Shown here piece after piece: positions 9,604-18,833 of a stretch of DNA of 64,000 nucleotides. A program made the translations under genes and the position numbers. The first letter of the stretch is position 1. Every line of letters begins with the position of its first letter. Origin of the DNA: Bacteroidetes bacterium GWB2_32_14 (GTDB lineage: Bacteria; Bacteroidota; Bacteroidia; Bacteroidales; UBA12077). The stretch lies in NCBI GenBank assembly GCA_001768235.1, contig MENK01000028.1:35035-99034 (forward strand), read 5' to 3'. The notes under the pieces are model-generated. The model ran no database searches. It was not told the DNA's origin and worked only from the letters and a program-made list of their open reading frames with translations.

Positions 9604-9611
9604 CAAATTTA
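9604..9611 (-). promoter_or_regulatory. -7 element of the caspase operon
   Basis: On the minus strand this reads TAAATTTG, a full match to TAnnTTTG. No clear TTTG lies at the right distance. The element overlaps the longest possible start of the caspase frame, which argues for the downstream start at 9546 or 9540. Confidence 0.5.
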
Positions 9612-9655
9612 CAAAAGCTTTTAACTTTTAAAAAATTTATCTTATTCTGTTTCTT

Positions 9656-10741
9656 TCAATCGACTAAATATACTTTATTTTTTATTATAATTAACTTACT
9701 ATTACCAATATATTCTTCATAAAATATATTTTTTTTAATTTGAGGAGCTTGAATTCCTGAGCCGAAAATTTTATCACCAATAAATACTCTGGCTTCATCC
9801 CATAAATTTCGATCAATAAAAAAATTCAAGACTTTTGCCCCGCCTTCAATTATTACTGATTGAATATTTCGTTTAATCAATAATAAAAATAACTGATTTG
9901 TAAAATCAGAAGAGTAATCTACAAATTCAATACCAACATTTTTTGACAGGTTGTTTCTTATTGAATTTCCTTGCAATTTATCTGCAACAACTAACGTTTC
10001 GGCTTCATTGTTAAATACAGTGTATTTTGCTGAAAGTTTCAATTCCCGATCCAGGATAATACGAACAGGGTTTTTCCCAGTCCAATTTCTTGATGTAAGC
10101 TTGGGATTATCATGTATAACCGTATTTGTGCCAACCAAAATTGCATCTTCTTCGGTTCTCCATTTGTGTACAACGGTTTTTGCCAGTTCGTTGGTTATCC
10201 AGGTTGGTTCAATCTCTTTTTTATTTTTTTTATCGATATCGATAAACCCATCCGGTGTTTCAGCCCATTTTAAAATAATATAAGGCCGTTTCTTTTCGTG
10301 AAAAGTAAAAAATCGTTTATTTAGCTTACGCGATTCGTTTTCTAAAATACCGGTTACTACATTGCATCCTGCGTTTTTTAGGATTTCAATCCCTTTACCT
10401 GAAACATGTGCAGCTGTATCTATTGAACCAATTACTACATTAGGAATACCTAAACCGGCAATCAGGTTCGCACAGGGAGGTGTTTTTCCATAATGTGCAC
10501 AGGGCTCCAGATTCACATATAAAGTGGAATATTTTAATAAATCTTTATTTTTTACAGACTGTATTGCATTTACTTCAGCATGTGATTCACCCTGTTTTTT
10601 ATGATATCCTTCTCCAATTATTTTATTGTTATATACTATAACCGATCCAACTATCGGGTTTGGCGATGTATTACCAAACCCGTTTTTTGCCAGTTCAAGA
10701 CACCGTTGCATATATTTTTCGTGCTGCATACAATCGTTCAT
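9656..10741 (-). CDS. ribD: Bifunctional riboflavin deaminase/reductase RibD
   Basis: A 361-residue protein with both RibD domains. The N-terminal cytidine-deaminase fold (to about 145) has zinc ligands in HAE (ESHAEVNAI) and in PCAHYGKTPPCA. The C-terminal NADPH reductase domain has DPNPKLTSR-like DNPKLTSRNW and GGAKVLNFF. It catalyses two consecutive steps in riboflavin synthesis from the GTP cyclohydrolase II product. Start at 10741 is possible, but the Met at codon 5 (10729, MQHEKYMQRC) is where most homologues begin. It is divergent from prmC with only 21 nt between start codons. No FMN riboswitch fits in that gap. Confidence 0.95.
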   Translation of the reverse strand: MNDCMQHEKYMQRCLELAKNGFGNTSPNPIVGSVIVYNNKIIGEGYHKKQGESHAEVNAIQSVKNKDLLKYSTLYVNLEPCAHYGKTPPCANLIAGLGIPNVVIGSIDTAAHVSGKGIEILKNAGCNVVTGILENESRKLNKRFFTFHEKKRPYIILKWAETPDGFIDIDKKNKKEIEPTWITNELAKTVVHKWRTEEDAILVGTNTVIHDNPKLTSRNWTGKNPVRIILDRELKLSAKYTVFNNEAETLVVADKLQGNSIRNNLSKNVGIEFVDYSSDFTNQLFLLLIKRNIQSVIIEGGAKVLNFFIDRNLWDEARVFIGDKIFGSGIQAPQIKKNIFYEEYIGNSKLIIIKNKVYLVD

Positions 10742-10762
10742 AATTTTTTTTACATTTGGGAA

Positions 10763-11623
10763 ATGAGCCCGAATAATAGCATAAAGAAAATAATTTTGAA
10801 TGTAAAATCCGAATTAAAAGGAATTTATCCGATAACCGAAATCGATAGTTTTATTTATATTATTTTCGAGAACCTGCTTAATTATTCACGAACACAGCTA
10901 ATTATCGATCAGGAAAGAATTATCGAATCAAAAATTCTTGAAAAAATTAATTCTATAGTATCCGAATTAAAAACCTGCAAACCTATTCAATACATTATTG
11001 GCAAAACAGAATTTTACAATCTCCTTTTTTTTGCAAATGCCGGGGTTTTAATTCCACGCCCCGAAACTGAAGAACTTGTACAATGGGTTATTTCTGAAAA
11101 TAAGAATAGCTTCTATAAAATTTTAGATATTGGTTCAGGCAGTGGTTGTATTTCTGTTTCTCTGGCAAAAAACATGCCTGGATCGGTTGTTTATGCAACA
11201 GATATCTCAAAAGATGCTTTGGAATTAACTCGCAAAAACAGTAAATTAAACCATGTTGAACTTCAAATTTTACAATTTGATATCCTGAAAAACACGAATT
11301 CATTAAACGAAAAGTTTGACATTATTATAAGTAATCCCCCTTACGTTACTGAAGCTGAAAAAGAAAAAATGCACCGGAATGTTCTGGAATTTGAACCTCA
11401 CCTCGCATTATTTGTTCCAGATACTGACCCTTTACTTTTTTACAGGCATATTGCTGATTTTGCATTAACTCATTTAAATAAAAATGGAAAAATCTATCTG
11501 GAAATAAACGAACAATTTGGAAAAGATATTTCTAAATTGTTAGAAGAAAAAAAGTTTAGAGAAATATGTATTAAAAAGGATTTAAATGGAAAAGATCGAA
11601 TGATAAAATGCCTGTTAACGTAA
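10763..11623 (+). CDS. prmC: Release factor glutamine methyltransferase PrmC
   Basis: A 286-residue SAM-dependent methyltransferase that modifies the GGQ glutamine of peptide release factors. It shows the PrmC N-terminal helical domain, then PIQYIIGKTEFY, the SAM motif DIGSGSGCISVSLA and the catalytic substrate motif SNPPY. The frame is open back to 10601 but that part is antisense to ribD; MSPNNSIKK at 10763 fits the family length. TACATTTG at 10751-10758 resembles a -7 box so close to the ATG that the transcript could be nearly leaderless; this may be chance. Its substrate gene prfB lies 1.4 kb downstream on the same strand. Confidence 0.93.
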   Translation: MSPNNSIKKIILNVKSELKGIYPITEIDSFIYIIFENLLNYSRTQLIIDQERIIESKILEKINSIVSELKTCKPIQYIIGKTEFYNLLFFANAGVLIPRPETEELVQWVISENKNSFYKILDIGSGSGCISVSLAKNMPGSVVYATDISKDALELTRKNSKLNHVELQILQFDILKNTNSLNEKFDIIISNPPYVTEAEKEKMHRNVLEFEPHLALFVPDTDPLLFYRHIADFALTHLNKNGKIYLEINEQFGKDISKLLEEKKFREICIKKDLNGKDRMIKCLLT

Positions 11624-11630
11624 TTCTTGA

Positions 11631-12125
11631 ATGCCGTATAAACAAAAAAATATAACAAAAGAATCAGCTCTTGCCAGGGCACAATATTTATGTGCTCAAC
11701 AGGAAAAATGCGAATACGATATAAGAACATCGCTTTTGAAGTGGGGTACAAGAGATTCTGAAATAAATACAATTATTCAGTCTTTGATTAAAGAAAAATT
11801 TATTGATGATTTACGATATGCCATAGCTTTTGTTAAAGATAAATCGGCAATAAACAAGTGGGGAAAACATAAAATTGAATTTGCACTAAAACAAAAAAGA
11901 ATAAACGAAAAAAATATTCAGTTAGCTTTAAAAGAAGTTAATGAAATACAACAGGAACGTTCGCTTGAAAAAGAATTAATTAAAAAATTAAAATCACTTA
12001 AAGATCAAGATGAATACATTTTAAGGTCAAAACTTATCCGGTTTGGCCTTTCGAAAGGATTTGAAAATGGCAAGGTATTTGATATGGTAAAAAAAGTACT
12101 TGATACACATTCTTTAAAAAATTAA
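11631..12125 (+). CDS. recX: RecX-family regulatory protein
   Basis: A 164-residue all-helical basic protein with RecX three-helix repeats: AREYLC-like ARAQYLCAQQ, then IDDLRYAIAFVKDK and GKHKIEFALKQKRI. RecX modulates RecA filaments. It starts 7 nt after prmC and is probably co-transcribed with it. No recA lies in the window. The C-terminal repeat is divergent. Confidence 0.85.
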   Translation: MPYKQKNITKESALARAQYLCAQQEKCEYDIRTSLLKWGTRDSEINTIIQSLIKEKFIDDLRYAIAFVKDKSAINKWGKHKIEFALKQKRINEKNIQLALKEVNEIQQERSLEKELIKKLKSLKDQDEYILRSKLIRFGLSKGFENGKVFDMVKKVLDTHSLKN

Positions 12126-12135
12126 AAATCGTGGA

Positions 12136-12168
12136 TTTGTACCAAAGAATTAATTATTTTTACAATTG
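12136..12168 (+). promoter_or_regulatory. Probable promoter of the LPP20-like gene
   Basis: TTTG at 12136-12139 and TACAATTG at 12161-12168, 21 nt apart, with one mismatch in the -7 box. It would give an AT-rich 5' leader of about 115 nt. Confidence 0.4.
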
Positions 12169-12288
12169 TAGGCTTTATTCATTAAACAAATAATTAAAAA
12201 TCAAAAAACATATTGATAATAAAAACAATAAGAATCTCAATTTATAAACATAGAACATTAATTATTCATTCAATTAAAATCAAAAATT

Positions 12289-12882
12289 ATGAAAAACAGA
12301 GTTTACAAACCATTTGGTTTATTATTAGCAGGTGCTGTTGTAATGAGCAGCATGTTTACCAGTTGTAAGTCGAGCAAAGAAGTTTCTAATGTTAAAAACG
12401 AAACTGAAATCGAAGTATTTTGTTCAGGAGATCAATACAGAAGCGACAAAAGCAACTTCCGCGCTAACTCAATTGGAGAAAGTTCTGACCAGGTAACTGC
12501 ACGCAAAAAAGCAATGAGTAATGCAAAAGCAGATTTAGCAGGTCTAATTCAAACTGTTATTAAAGGCACAACCGACAACTATGTAAATTCAAGAGAATTT
12601 AACAACGTTGAAGAAGTTGAAGAACGATTCGAATCATTAACCCGCGAAGTTTTAAATCAACAATTGAATAACATTAAAGTTCTTTGTGAAAAACAAACCG
12701 TTACAAAAGAAGGACGTTACAAAACTTACATTGCCATTGAAATGAGCGTTGATGCTTTGGAAGAAGCTTTAAACAACAAACTTTCGAAAGATGCCCGACT
12801 AAAAGTTGATTATGATTACGAGAAATACAAAGAAACTTTCGAAAAAGAAATGGAAAAACTTGAAAATAGTGGTGGATACTAA
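12289..12882 (+). CDS. LPP20-like lipoprotein
   Basis: A 197-residue predicted lipoprotein: leader with lipobox MFTSC, Cys at residue 26. The mature part resembles the LPP20 fold (ARKKAMSNAKADLAGLI, then a T-x-E-G-R-Y-K-T-Y-I-A-I strand), found in lipoproteins of unknown function in many Gram-negatives. The C-terminus is a charged Lys/Glu helix. It is monocistronic: long leader upstream and a strong terminator downstream. Function unknown; an envelope location is inferred. Confidence 0.7.
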   Translation: MKNRVYKPFGLLLAGAVVMSSMFTSCKSSKEVSNVKNETEIEVFCSGDQYRSDKSNFRANSIGESSDQVTARKKAMSNAKADLAGLIQTVIKGTTDNYVNSREFNNVEEVEERFESLTREVLNQQLNNIKVLCEKQTVTKEGRYKTYIAIEMSVDALEEALNNKLSKDARLKVDYDYEKYKETFEKEMEKLENSGGY

Positions 12883-12904
12883 TATTTAATTTACTATTCA
12901 TTTG

Positions 12905-12930
12905 AGGGAACCTGCAGGTTCCCTTTTTTA
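12905..12930 (+). terminator. Intrinsic terminator of the LPP20-like gene
   Basis: An 8-bp stem (12905-12912 with 12917-12924), a 4-nt TGCA loop and a run of T. Confidence 0.9.
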
Positions 12931-12943
12931 TTATTCTGTTTTA

Positions 12944-12951
12944 TATCTTTG
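12944..12951 (+). promoter_or_regulatory. -7 element of prfB
   Basis: TATCTTTG matches TAnnTTTG exactly and lies 42 nt before the prfB ATG, just after the preceding terminator. The -33 element is poor. Confidence 0.5.
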
Positions 12952-12993
12952 GCTATGATAGCATAATTGCTAATTTTGTTAAAAAAACAAACT

Positions 12994-14083
12994 ATGATTT
13001 CTAACGAACAATATAAAGATTTAGAAAAGCGACGAGACGCGCTGAGGAGGCATCTTTGACATCGAAAATAAGCTTATCCGTATCGAAGAGGAAGAACAAA
13101 AAACCCAGGCTCCCGGTTTCTGGAATAACCCATCAGAAGCAGAAAAACAATTAAAACTTATTTCCGGAATAAAGGAATGGACAACATATTTTAAAGAAAT
13201 TGAAACACAAGTAAATGAATTAAAATTGGCTATTGATTTTTATAAAGAAGGTGGTATTGATGAGTCAGAAGTTGAAAGCCAGTATAAATCGCTCATAAAA
13301 CTAATTGAAAATTTAGAACTAAAAAACATGCTCCGAAACGAAGAAGATAAACTTGGAGCATATCTTCAAATAAATCCAGGGGCAGGAGGAACCGAGAGCC
13401 ACGATTGGGCTGAAATGCTCATGAGAATGTATATCCGCTGGGGAGAACGTAACAACTATAAAGTTAAAGAAGTTTATTACCAGGCAGGTGATGAAGCCGG
13501 AATTAATACTGTTACCCTTGAGTTTACAGGTGATTATGCTTATGGATACTTAAAAAGCGAAAATGGTGTACACCGGTTAGTTCGGCTTTCTCCTTTCGAT
13601 TCAAATAACCGGCGCCATACTTCTTTTGCATCGGTATATGTTTCGCCAGTTGTAGATGAAACCATTGAAATTATTATTAATCCTGCCGACATTGAATTTG
13701 AAACTTACCGTTCGAGTGGTGCAGGCGGACAAAATGTAAATAAAGTAGAAACAGCTGTTCGATTAAAACACCTGCCCACAGGAATTGTTATCGAGAACCA
13801 GGAAACCCGCTCCCAGTTAAATAATAAAGAAAATGCTTTGCGATTGCTAAAATCCCAGTTATATGAAATGGAGCTTCGCAAACAACAAGAAGAAAGAGCA
13901 AAAATTGAAGGGGCTAAGAAAAAAATTGAATGGGGATCGCAAATTCGTAATTACGTCCTTCATCCATATAAATTAGCAAAAGATGTTCGTACCGGATTTG
14001 AAACGGGAAATGTTCAGGACGTTCTTGATGGAAATCTTGATGGATTCATAAAGGCTTTTTTAATGGAGTTTGCCGGAAAATAA
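12994..14083 (+). CDS. prfB: Peptide chain release factor 2, programmed +1 frameshift
   Basis: The gene is join(12994..13056, 13058..14083), about 362 residues, normal for RF2. A short first frame starts at ATG 12994 and ends at TGA 13057-13059. The +1 shift continues as GAC ATC GAA into the main frame. RF2 recognises UGA and UAA: the tripeptide anticodon SPF is in [12 protein letters not shown] and the catalytic GGQ in [12 protein letters not shown] caller that ignores the shift would start at 13226 and lose about 78 residues of domain 1. Expression is autoregulated: low RF2 favours frameshifting at the in-frame UGA. It is not a pseudogene. Confidence 0.97.
13045..13060 (+). promoter_or_regulatory. 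prfB recoding site (SD-like AGGAGG + CTT TGA C)
   Basis: AGGAGG at 13045-13050 is followed by a 3-nt spacer and the slippery CTTTGAC at 13054-13060. The internal Shine-Dalgarno pushes the ribosome +1 at CTT before the UGA. The spacing is the same as in the classical E. coli site. Confidence 0.95.
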
Positions 14084-14134
14084 TCATCGAATAGATACTT
14101 TCACAAAAATTAAATTTTTTAAATAATAACCCGT

Positions 14135-15781
14135 ATGAAAAATATTTGCTGTTTAATCTTAGCTTCATTCTTCTCTTTTTTAATTCTTTCCTGCAATCCA
14201 AAGGCTGATTACAAAAATGCAGAAGAAACTATAAATGGTAACGATATTACCCGTATTGTAAAAGAATTCGGATCAGATGCTTTTCAAGGCAGAAAACCAT
14301 TTACAGCAGGTGAAGACAGTGCAGTTAACTTTTTAATTCGCGAATACAAACGAATTGGCCTTGAGCCTGCAAATAACGGAAGTTATCTGCAGGAAGTTCC
14401 AATGGTTGAAATTACAGATTTGCCTGATGACAAAATGATTATCAATGTAAATAAACAGTCTTTGGAATTATTGTATAAAACTGATTTTGTAGCTTTTTCG
14501 AAGCAGTTGGTAAATGAAATCAATCTTGAAAATTCTGAAATAGTTTTTGCTGGATATGGAATTGTTGCTCCAGAATACAACTGGAATGATTATGAAGGTA
14601 TCGATGTAAAAGGGAAAACAATTGTTGTTTTTGTAAACGACCCAAGTTTTGGAACAAATCAGGAAGATTTCTTTAAAGGCAATGCAATGACCTATTATGG
14701 ACGCTGGACTTATAAATACGAAGAAGCTGCACGACAAGGTGCAAAAGGGATTTTAATTGTACACGAAACAGAGCCTGCTGGTTATCCCTGGAGTGTTGTA
14801 TTAAATGGAGCAACTATTCCAAAGTTATATCTTCAGCCAGAAGATAATTACATGTCGATGTGTGCTGTTGAAGGATGGATAACATTAGATGCTGCAAAAA
14901 AATTATTTTCACTTGCCGGATACGATCTAAATGAACTTAAAGAACAAGCAAAGAAAAAAGGTTTTAAGCCTTTTCTTTTAAATGCCCAACTTAATTTTTC
15001 AATGCATTCCGATCATCGCTTTGCAACATCTAAAAACGTGCTTGGTATTTTACCCGGAACTGATCGTGCTGATGAAATTATTGTCTATTCATCGCATTGG
15101 GATCATTTAGGTATAGGTACTACATTGAATGGGGATTCAATATATAACGGGGCAGTCGATAACGGGACAACAACAGCATGGATGCTCGAAATAGCCGAAG
15201 CATTTACGAACTTAAAAAACAGGCCGTCGCGATCTATTCTAATTTTCTCCCCTACATCGGAAGAGCAGGGCTTATTAGGTTCGGAATATTATGCCGAACA
15301 TCCGGTTTTCCCATTGAATAAAACAGTTGCAAATATTAACAACGACCTTATGCTTCCTTATGGGAGGCATAAAGATATAATGATAACCGGTTACGGGCAA
15401 TCAGAACTTGATGACTATTTAAAAAAGATTGCACCTGAATATGATCGATATATTATGCCCGATCCTAACCCACATACAGGGATGTATTATCGTGCCGATC
15501 ATTTTAGCTTTGCAAAGGTTGGTGTTCCTGCTTTATTTGCACGTGGGAACTGCGATAGCAGAGAACATGGGAAAGAATGTGCCCTGAAAATGGAGAAAGA
15601 TTGGCTTACTCATTTCTACCATAAGCCGGCAGATCAATACGATTCTTCAACATGGGATTTAAGCGGAATTGTTGACGATGCTAAAATATTATTTCGCTTA
15701 GGATTCGAACTGGCAAATGATACTGTTTTTCCAAAATGGAAAGATGGTTCGGAATTTAAAGAATTAAGAAAACAGCAATAA
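14135..15781 (+). CDS. M28-family zinc aminopeptidase lipoprotein with PA domain
   Basis: A 548-residue predicted lipoprotein (lipobox LILSC). A PA insert (about 130-260) precedes the M28 catalytic domain. Zinc ligands fit His and Asp in SSHWDHLG, Asp in GAVDNGTTT, Glu-Glu in SPTSEEQGLLGS, Asp in NINNDLM and His in YRADHFSFAK. This is the glutaminyl cyclase/aminopeptidase type common in Bacteroidota, secreted or surface anchored and used on peptides. It starts 51 nt after prfB and ends at a strong bidirectional terminator. Confidence 0.9.
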   Translation: MKNICCLILASFFSFLILSCNPKADYKNAEETINGNDITRIVKEFGSDAFQGRKPFTAGEDSAVNFLIREYKRIGLEPANNGSYLQEVPMVEITDLPDDKMIINVNKQSLELLYKTDFVAFSKQLVNEINLENSEIVFAGYGIVAPEYNWNDYEGIDVKGKTIVVFVNDPSFGTNQEDFFKGNAMTYYGRWTYKYEEAARQGAKGILIVHETEPAGYPWSVVLNGATIPKLYLQPEDNYMSMCAVEGWITLDAAKKLFSLAGYDLNELKEQAKKKGFKPFLLNAQLNFSMHSDHRFATSKNVLGILPGTDRADEIIVYSSHWDHLGIGTTLNGDSIYNGAVDNGTTTAWMLEIAEAFTNLKNRPSRSILIFSPTSEEQGLLGSEYYAEHPVFPLNKTVANINNDLMLPYGRHKDIMITGYGQSELDDYLKKIAPEYDRYIMPDPNPHTGMYYRADHFSFAKVGVPALFARGNCDSREHGKECALKMEKDWLTHFYHKPADQYDSSTWDLSGIVDDAKILFRLGFELANDTVFPKWKDGSEFKELRKQQ

Positions 15782-15813
15782 GTATGTATTTTTATGCAAA
15801 TAATATTGGCTAA

Positions 15814-15850
15814 AACAAAAACGAACGATATTAATCCGTTCGTTTTTGTT
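15814..15850 (+). terminator. Bidirectional terminator between M28 gene and tRNA-Ala
   Basis: A perfect 14-bp stem (15814-15827 with 15837-15850) and a 9-nt loop. A-rich and T-rich arms supply a T tract on either strand, so it can close both the plus-strand peptidase and the minus-strand tRNA. Confidence 0.8.
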
Positions 15851-15868
15851 GATTATATTAAAGTCCCG

Positions 15869-15942
15869 TGGAGCATAACGGAATCGAACCGTCGACCTCT
15901 TGACTGCCAGTCAAACGCTCTAGCCAACTGAGCTAATGCCCC
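15869..15942 (-). tRNA. tRNA-Ala (anticodon GGC)
   Basis: A 74-nt cloverleaf: acceptor GGGGCAT with ATGCTCC (one G-U), D-arm GCTC/GAGC, anticodon loop CTGGCAG with GGC, T-loop TTCGATT, discriminator A. CCA is not encoded. A partial, decayed copy lies immediately upstream on the same strand (15967-16029). Confidence 0.95.
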
Positions 15943-15966
15943 GAGTAAATCTTATTTTTAAAAACA

Positions 15967-16029
15967 CCAGCCAAACACTATGGCCAAACGGATTCTACCA
16001 ACAAGCAGGTAATACCCCGTTTAAATCTT
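15967..16029 (-). pseudogene. Decayed partial copy of the tRNA-Ala 5' half and leader
   Basis: Two blocks match the intact tRNA-Ala locus in the same order. 15967-15987 matches 15907-15927 at 17 of 21 positions, and 16008-16029 matches 15932-15953 at 18 of 22. Between them the copy has about 16 extra bases. It covers the leader, 5' acceptor strand, D-arm and 5' side of the anticodon arm and stops at the anticodon, so it cannot fold into a tRNA. It looks like the relic of a tandem duplication. The rest of the 322-nt gap to tonB shows only AT-rich DNA and a poor -7-like TATTTTTA near 16238. Confidence 0.55.
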
Positions 16030-16264
16030 TGCGAAAATACATTTTTTTTATTAAAATCAGAATTTATTTTTAACCCGGGTTTTAAAATAATACAATAAAT
16101 ATCACGTTTTATAAATTAAAGAGATTAATTACTGTCATACTAAAACATACCCGATTAAAAAACATAAAAATAAATTGAGTATAAATAATTCAAAAAAACT
16201 TTAAAAAAAGTTTTGAAAAACAGTTTAATATTGATTATTTTTAGGCACTCAAAAAACAAACTAT

Positions 16265-16948
16265 ATGGAAGTTAAAAAAACAGATAAGGCAAATTTGGAG
16301 AAATCAAGAGGTGTTTTTCTTCAAATAGGTTATGTAGTAGCCCTTGGTGCTGTATTACTTGCTTTTGAATGGACATCAAAACCTGCAGATTTAGGTGATC
16401 TGGGTAAGCTTGATAACATGGACCTTGAGGAAGAAATAATTCCTATTACACGACAATTAAATGAACCCCCTCCACCCCCTCCACCAGTTCAAAATACAGA
16501 GGTAATCAACATTGTTCAGGATAATGTCGAGATTAATGATGAATTAATACTTGACGATACCGAATCTGACGAGGCAACTCAAGTTGAAATCGTTGAGTTT
16601 GCAGAAGAAGAAGAAACTGTTGAAGAACAAGAAATATTCTTGGTGGTAGAGGATATGCCAACATTTCAGGGTCAAAACAAAGATGCTTTTCGTATTTACA
16701 TTCAGCAGAACCTGAAATATCCGGTTATTGCACAAGAGAATGGTATCAGCGGAAGAGTTTTCGTATCTTTTGTTGTTGACAGAGATGGTTCTATTTCTAA
16801 TGTTCAGGTTGTACGTGGTGTTGACCCTGCTCTTGATAAAGAAGCTGTTCGGGTTATTAAATCATCCCCAAAATGGGAACCTGGAAAACAAAGAGGACGC
16901 GCAGTTAGAGTATCATTTACATTCCCTATCGTATTCCAGCTACAATAA
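16265..16948 (+). CDS. TonB-family energy transducer
   Basis: A 227-residue inner-membrane protein with a cytoplasmic N-terminus (KKTDKANLEKSRG), one membrane helix (about 20-37), a Pro run (PPPPPPP) and acidic periplasmic linker, and a C-terminal TonB domain (FQGQNKDAFRIYIQQNLKYP, GISGRVFVSFVVD, KEAVRVIKSSPKWEPG). It passes ExbB/ExbD-derived energy to outer-membrane transporters. The P-x-F and W-x-P-G motifs are those of the Bacteroidota TonB subfamily. No exbBD or receptor is adjacent. A paralogue is at 63037-63708. Confidence 0.92.
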   Translation: MEVKKTDKANLEKSRGVFLQIGYVVALGAVLLAFEWTSKPADLGDLGKLDNMDLEEEIIPITRQLNEPPPPPPPVQNTEVINIVQDNVEINDELILDDTESDEATQVEIVEFAEEEETVEEQEIFLVVEDMPTFQGQNKDAFRIYIQQNLKYPVIAQENGISGRVFVSFVVDRDGSISNVQVVRGVDPALDKEAVRVIKSSPKWEPGKQRGRAVRVSFTFPIVFQLQ

Positions 16949-16973
16949 ATTTACAGCAAAGAAAGAATAAAAA

Positions 16974-16999
16974 AATAACCGATTTTTCAATCGGTTATT
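16974..16999 (+). terminator. Bidirectional terminator between tonB and ruvC
   Basis: An 11-bp stem (16974-16984 with 16989-16999), a TTTC loop and T runs on both strands. It overlaps the last codon of ruvC. Confidence 0.85.
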
Positions 17000-17570
17000 T
17001 TTTTATTCTTCCAGGATTTTGATTCATAAAATCTTTCCAGCTTTTAAATTCATTTTTACCCACAGGAGAATTTGTTTGATAAAAATGACACAAGGCTGCG
17101 GCGAGGCCATCTGTAGCATCTAAATCGGATGGCAGCTCCTTAATTTTAAGCAAACTTTTAAGTAATAAAGCAACCTGTTCTTTTGAAGCATTCCCCCTTC
17201 CTGTTATCGACATTTTAATTTTACGCGGTGCATACTCGAATATCGGGAGCGAGCGTGAAAGAGCAGCTGATATTGCCACCCCCTGGGCCCTGCCTAACTT
17301 TAACATGGACTGAACATTCTTGCCGAAAAAAGGAGCTTCAATAGCCAGTTCATCAGGATGGTATTGATCAATCAGGCCTGTAACACGTTCGAAAATATGT
17401 TTCAACTTAATATAGTGATCGTCGAATTTACGAAGTTCAATAACACCAAGAACAATAAGTGAAACATTATTTCCCCGGGCATGAATCAACCCATATCCCA
17501 TAATCGTTGTACCCGGGTCAATCCCTAAAATGATTCTTTCAACCGGTTTATCAGAATGCGTTAAGCTCAT
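16995..17570 (-). CDS. ruvC: Holliday junction resolvase RuvC
   Basis: A 191-residue RNase H-fold nuclease that cuts Holliday junctions with RuvAB. Acidic catalytic residues sit in [18 protein letters not shown] and the C-terminal [14 protein letters not shown]. Length matches the family (about 170-190). Its start overlaps the S41 protease gene by 20 nt, so translation is probably coupled. It ends inside a terminator stem. Confidence 0.95.
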   Translation of the reverse strand: MSLTHSDKPVERIILGIDPGTTIMGYGLIHARGNNVSLIVLGVIELRKFDDHYIKLKHIFERVTGLIDQYHPDELAIEAPFFGKNVQSMLKLGRAQGVAISAALSRSLPIFEYAPRKIKMSITGRGNASKEQVALLLKSLLKIKELPSDLDATDGLAAALCHFYQTNSPVGKNEFKSWKDFMNQNPGRIKK

Positions 17571-18831
17571 CTTTTAATGTTCTTATTTCCCTTACAGGCT
17601 GCCTTTTAATTGTTGATTTCGATTTTTTACTTGAAAAACTGCCATACCTGATATGGTATAAGGCTTCTGCTAAAGAACTCTCATCGGGATCACCAAAATC
17701 GCGGGTTAAATCATCATCGGCATAAGCATTGGCTTCCAGTCCGTCGTAATATTCACCGTATCCGGCACTATTAATTATTTTAAAGGTTATCGGAACATAC
17801 ACATAATCTGAAAGATTACTTTCAAAAGAATACATACCCACGGGTTTTCCATAAGTATCATCACCAACGATAAAAATATCAAGATATGGATCTAAGCCAT
17901 TTATTATTGCCTCGCTTGCAGATGCTGACCCTTTTGTAGTTATGAAATATACTTTTTCGAATCGAAGTGAATTGCTGTTTAATTCAAAATTATAACTGTA
18001 ATTCTCTGAAGTTAAATCGTTGTTGTGTATGTATGTTAAAAACAACTGGTTATTCAACCTGTCGGGAATTATCAGCGATGCCAGGTGTTCAACCACACTC
18101 ATAAGTCCTCCTCCATTGTATCTTAAATCTATTACCAAGTCGGTTATATTTTGAGCCTGGAAATAACTAAAAGCACTTGTAAGCTCATCAATCGACGGAT
18201 TAATAAAACTTTCAAATACAAGATAGCCGACTTTCTTTGTATCAACAGAAATAACACTTTTATGAAGAACGGTATTCATTGTAATCAGCTCTTTGCTAAA
18301 AGACTGGGTTACTATTTCACCTGCCAGTGACTCAAATTCAAAATTATTGGTTATGCCAATATCAGAAGAACCAAGCAAACTGCTTATGTTGGAATTTATA
18401 TCAACAGGTGTACCATTTATTTTATTTACAATCCAGCCTCTTGTTATACCTGCATTGTAAAAACTTGATGTTTGAAACACATACGAAATTCTCATTTTAT
18501 TATTCGAATCAAAGGCATAACTAAATCCATGTCCTACATACGTCCCTTCATCATAAAACTGGCTTTGTTCAGCTTTTGTACTAATATAACTCCACTTATC
18601 CCGGGGTGTATATCGAAGAGCTTCGAGCAGGTCCTGCGGATTTGAATAATCACCTGCATCAACATTTGGGAAAGAATCATTCCATAAATAATAGTGATCC
18701 ATTATATTATGGAGTTCTCCTACAGGACTGTCGGCAACAGGGAAAATCTTTTGTTTTTCGCACGAATTGAATATTCCAATTGATGATACCAGGATCATCA
18801 AAATCAAAAAATTAATTTTATATGTTTTCAT
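17551..18831 (-). CDS. S41-family C-terminal-processing-like protease, lipoprotein
   Basis: A 426-residue predicted lipoprotein (leader ending GIFNSC). It has an N-terminal helical region, a PDZ-like segment (about 100-170, with [10 protein letters not shown]) and the S41 core: [12 protein letters not shown], then catalytic Ser in [12 protein letters not shown] and Lys in DTYGKPVGM. Such proteases process or degrade envelope proteins. It lies in a minus-strand run with the DMT transporter (2 nt gap upstream) and ruvC (20-nt overlap downstream). This grouping recurs in related genomes as far as I recall. Confidence 0.88.
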   Translation of the reverse strand: MKTYKINFLILMILVSSIGIFNSCEKQKIFPVADSPVGELHNIMDHYYLWNDSFPNVDAGDYSNPQDLLEALRYTPRDKWSYISTKAEQSQFYDEGTYVGHGFSYAFDSNNKMRISYVFQTSSFYNAGITRGWIVNKINGTPVDINSNISSLLGSSDIGITNNFEFESLAGEIVTQSFSKELITMNTVLHKSVISVDTKKVGYLVFESFINPSIDELTSAFSYFQAQNITDLVIDLRYNGGGLMSVVEHLASLIIPDRLNNQLFLTYIHNNDLTSENYSYNFELNSNSLRFEKVYFITTKGSASASEAIINGLDPYLDIFIVGDDTYGKPVGMYSFESNLSDYVYVPITFKIINSAGYGEYYDGLEANAYADDDLTRDFGDPDESSLAEALYHIRYGSFSSKKSKSTIKRQPVREIRTLKDELNAF

Positions 18832-18833
18832 TC

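Noticed and set aside
10601..10762. Extended N-terminus of prmC
   Set aside because: It is antisense to the ribD start; the family N-terminus begins at 10763.
10742..10762. FMN riboswitch ahead of ribD
   Set aside because: The divergent gap between ribD and prmC is about 21 nt, too short for the aptamer.
12994..13060. prfB as a frameshifted pseudogene
   Set aside because: The stop is inside a complete recoding signal and domain order and length are normal after the shift.
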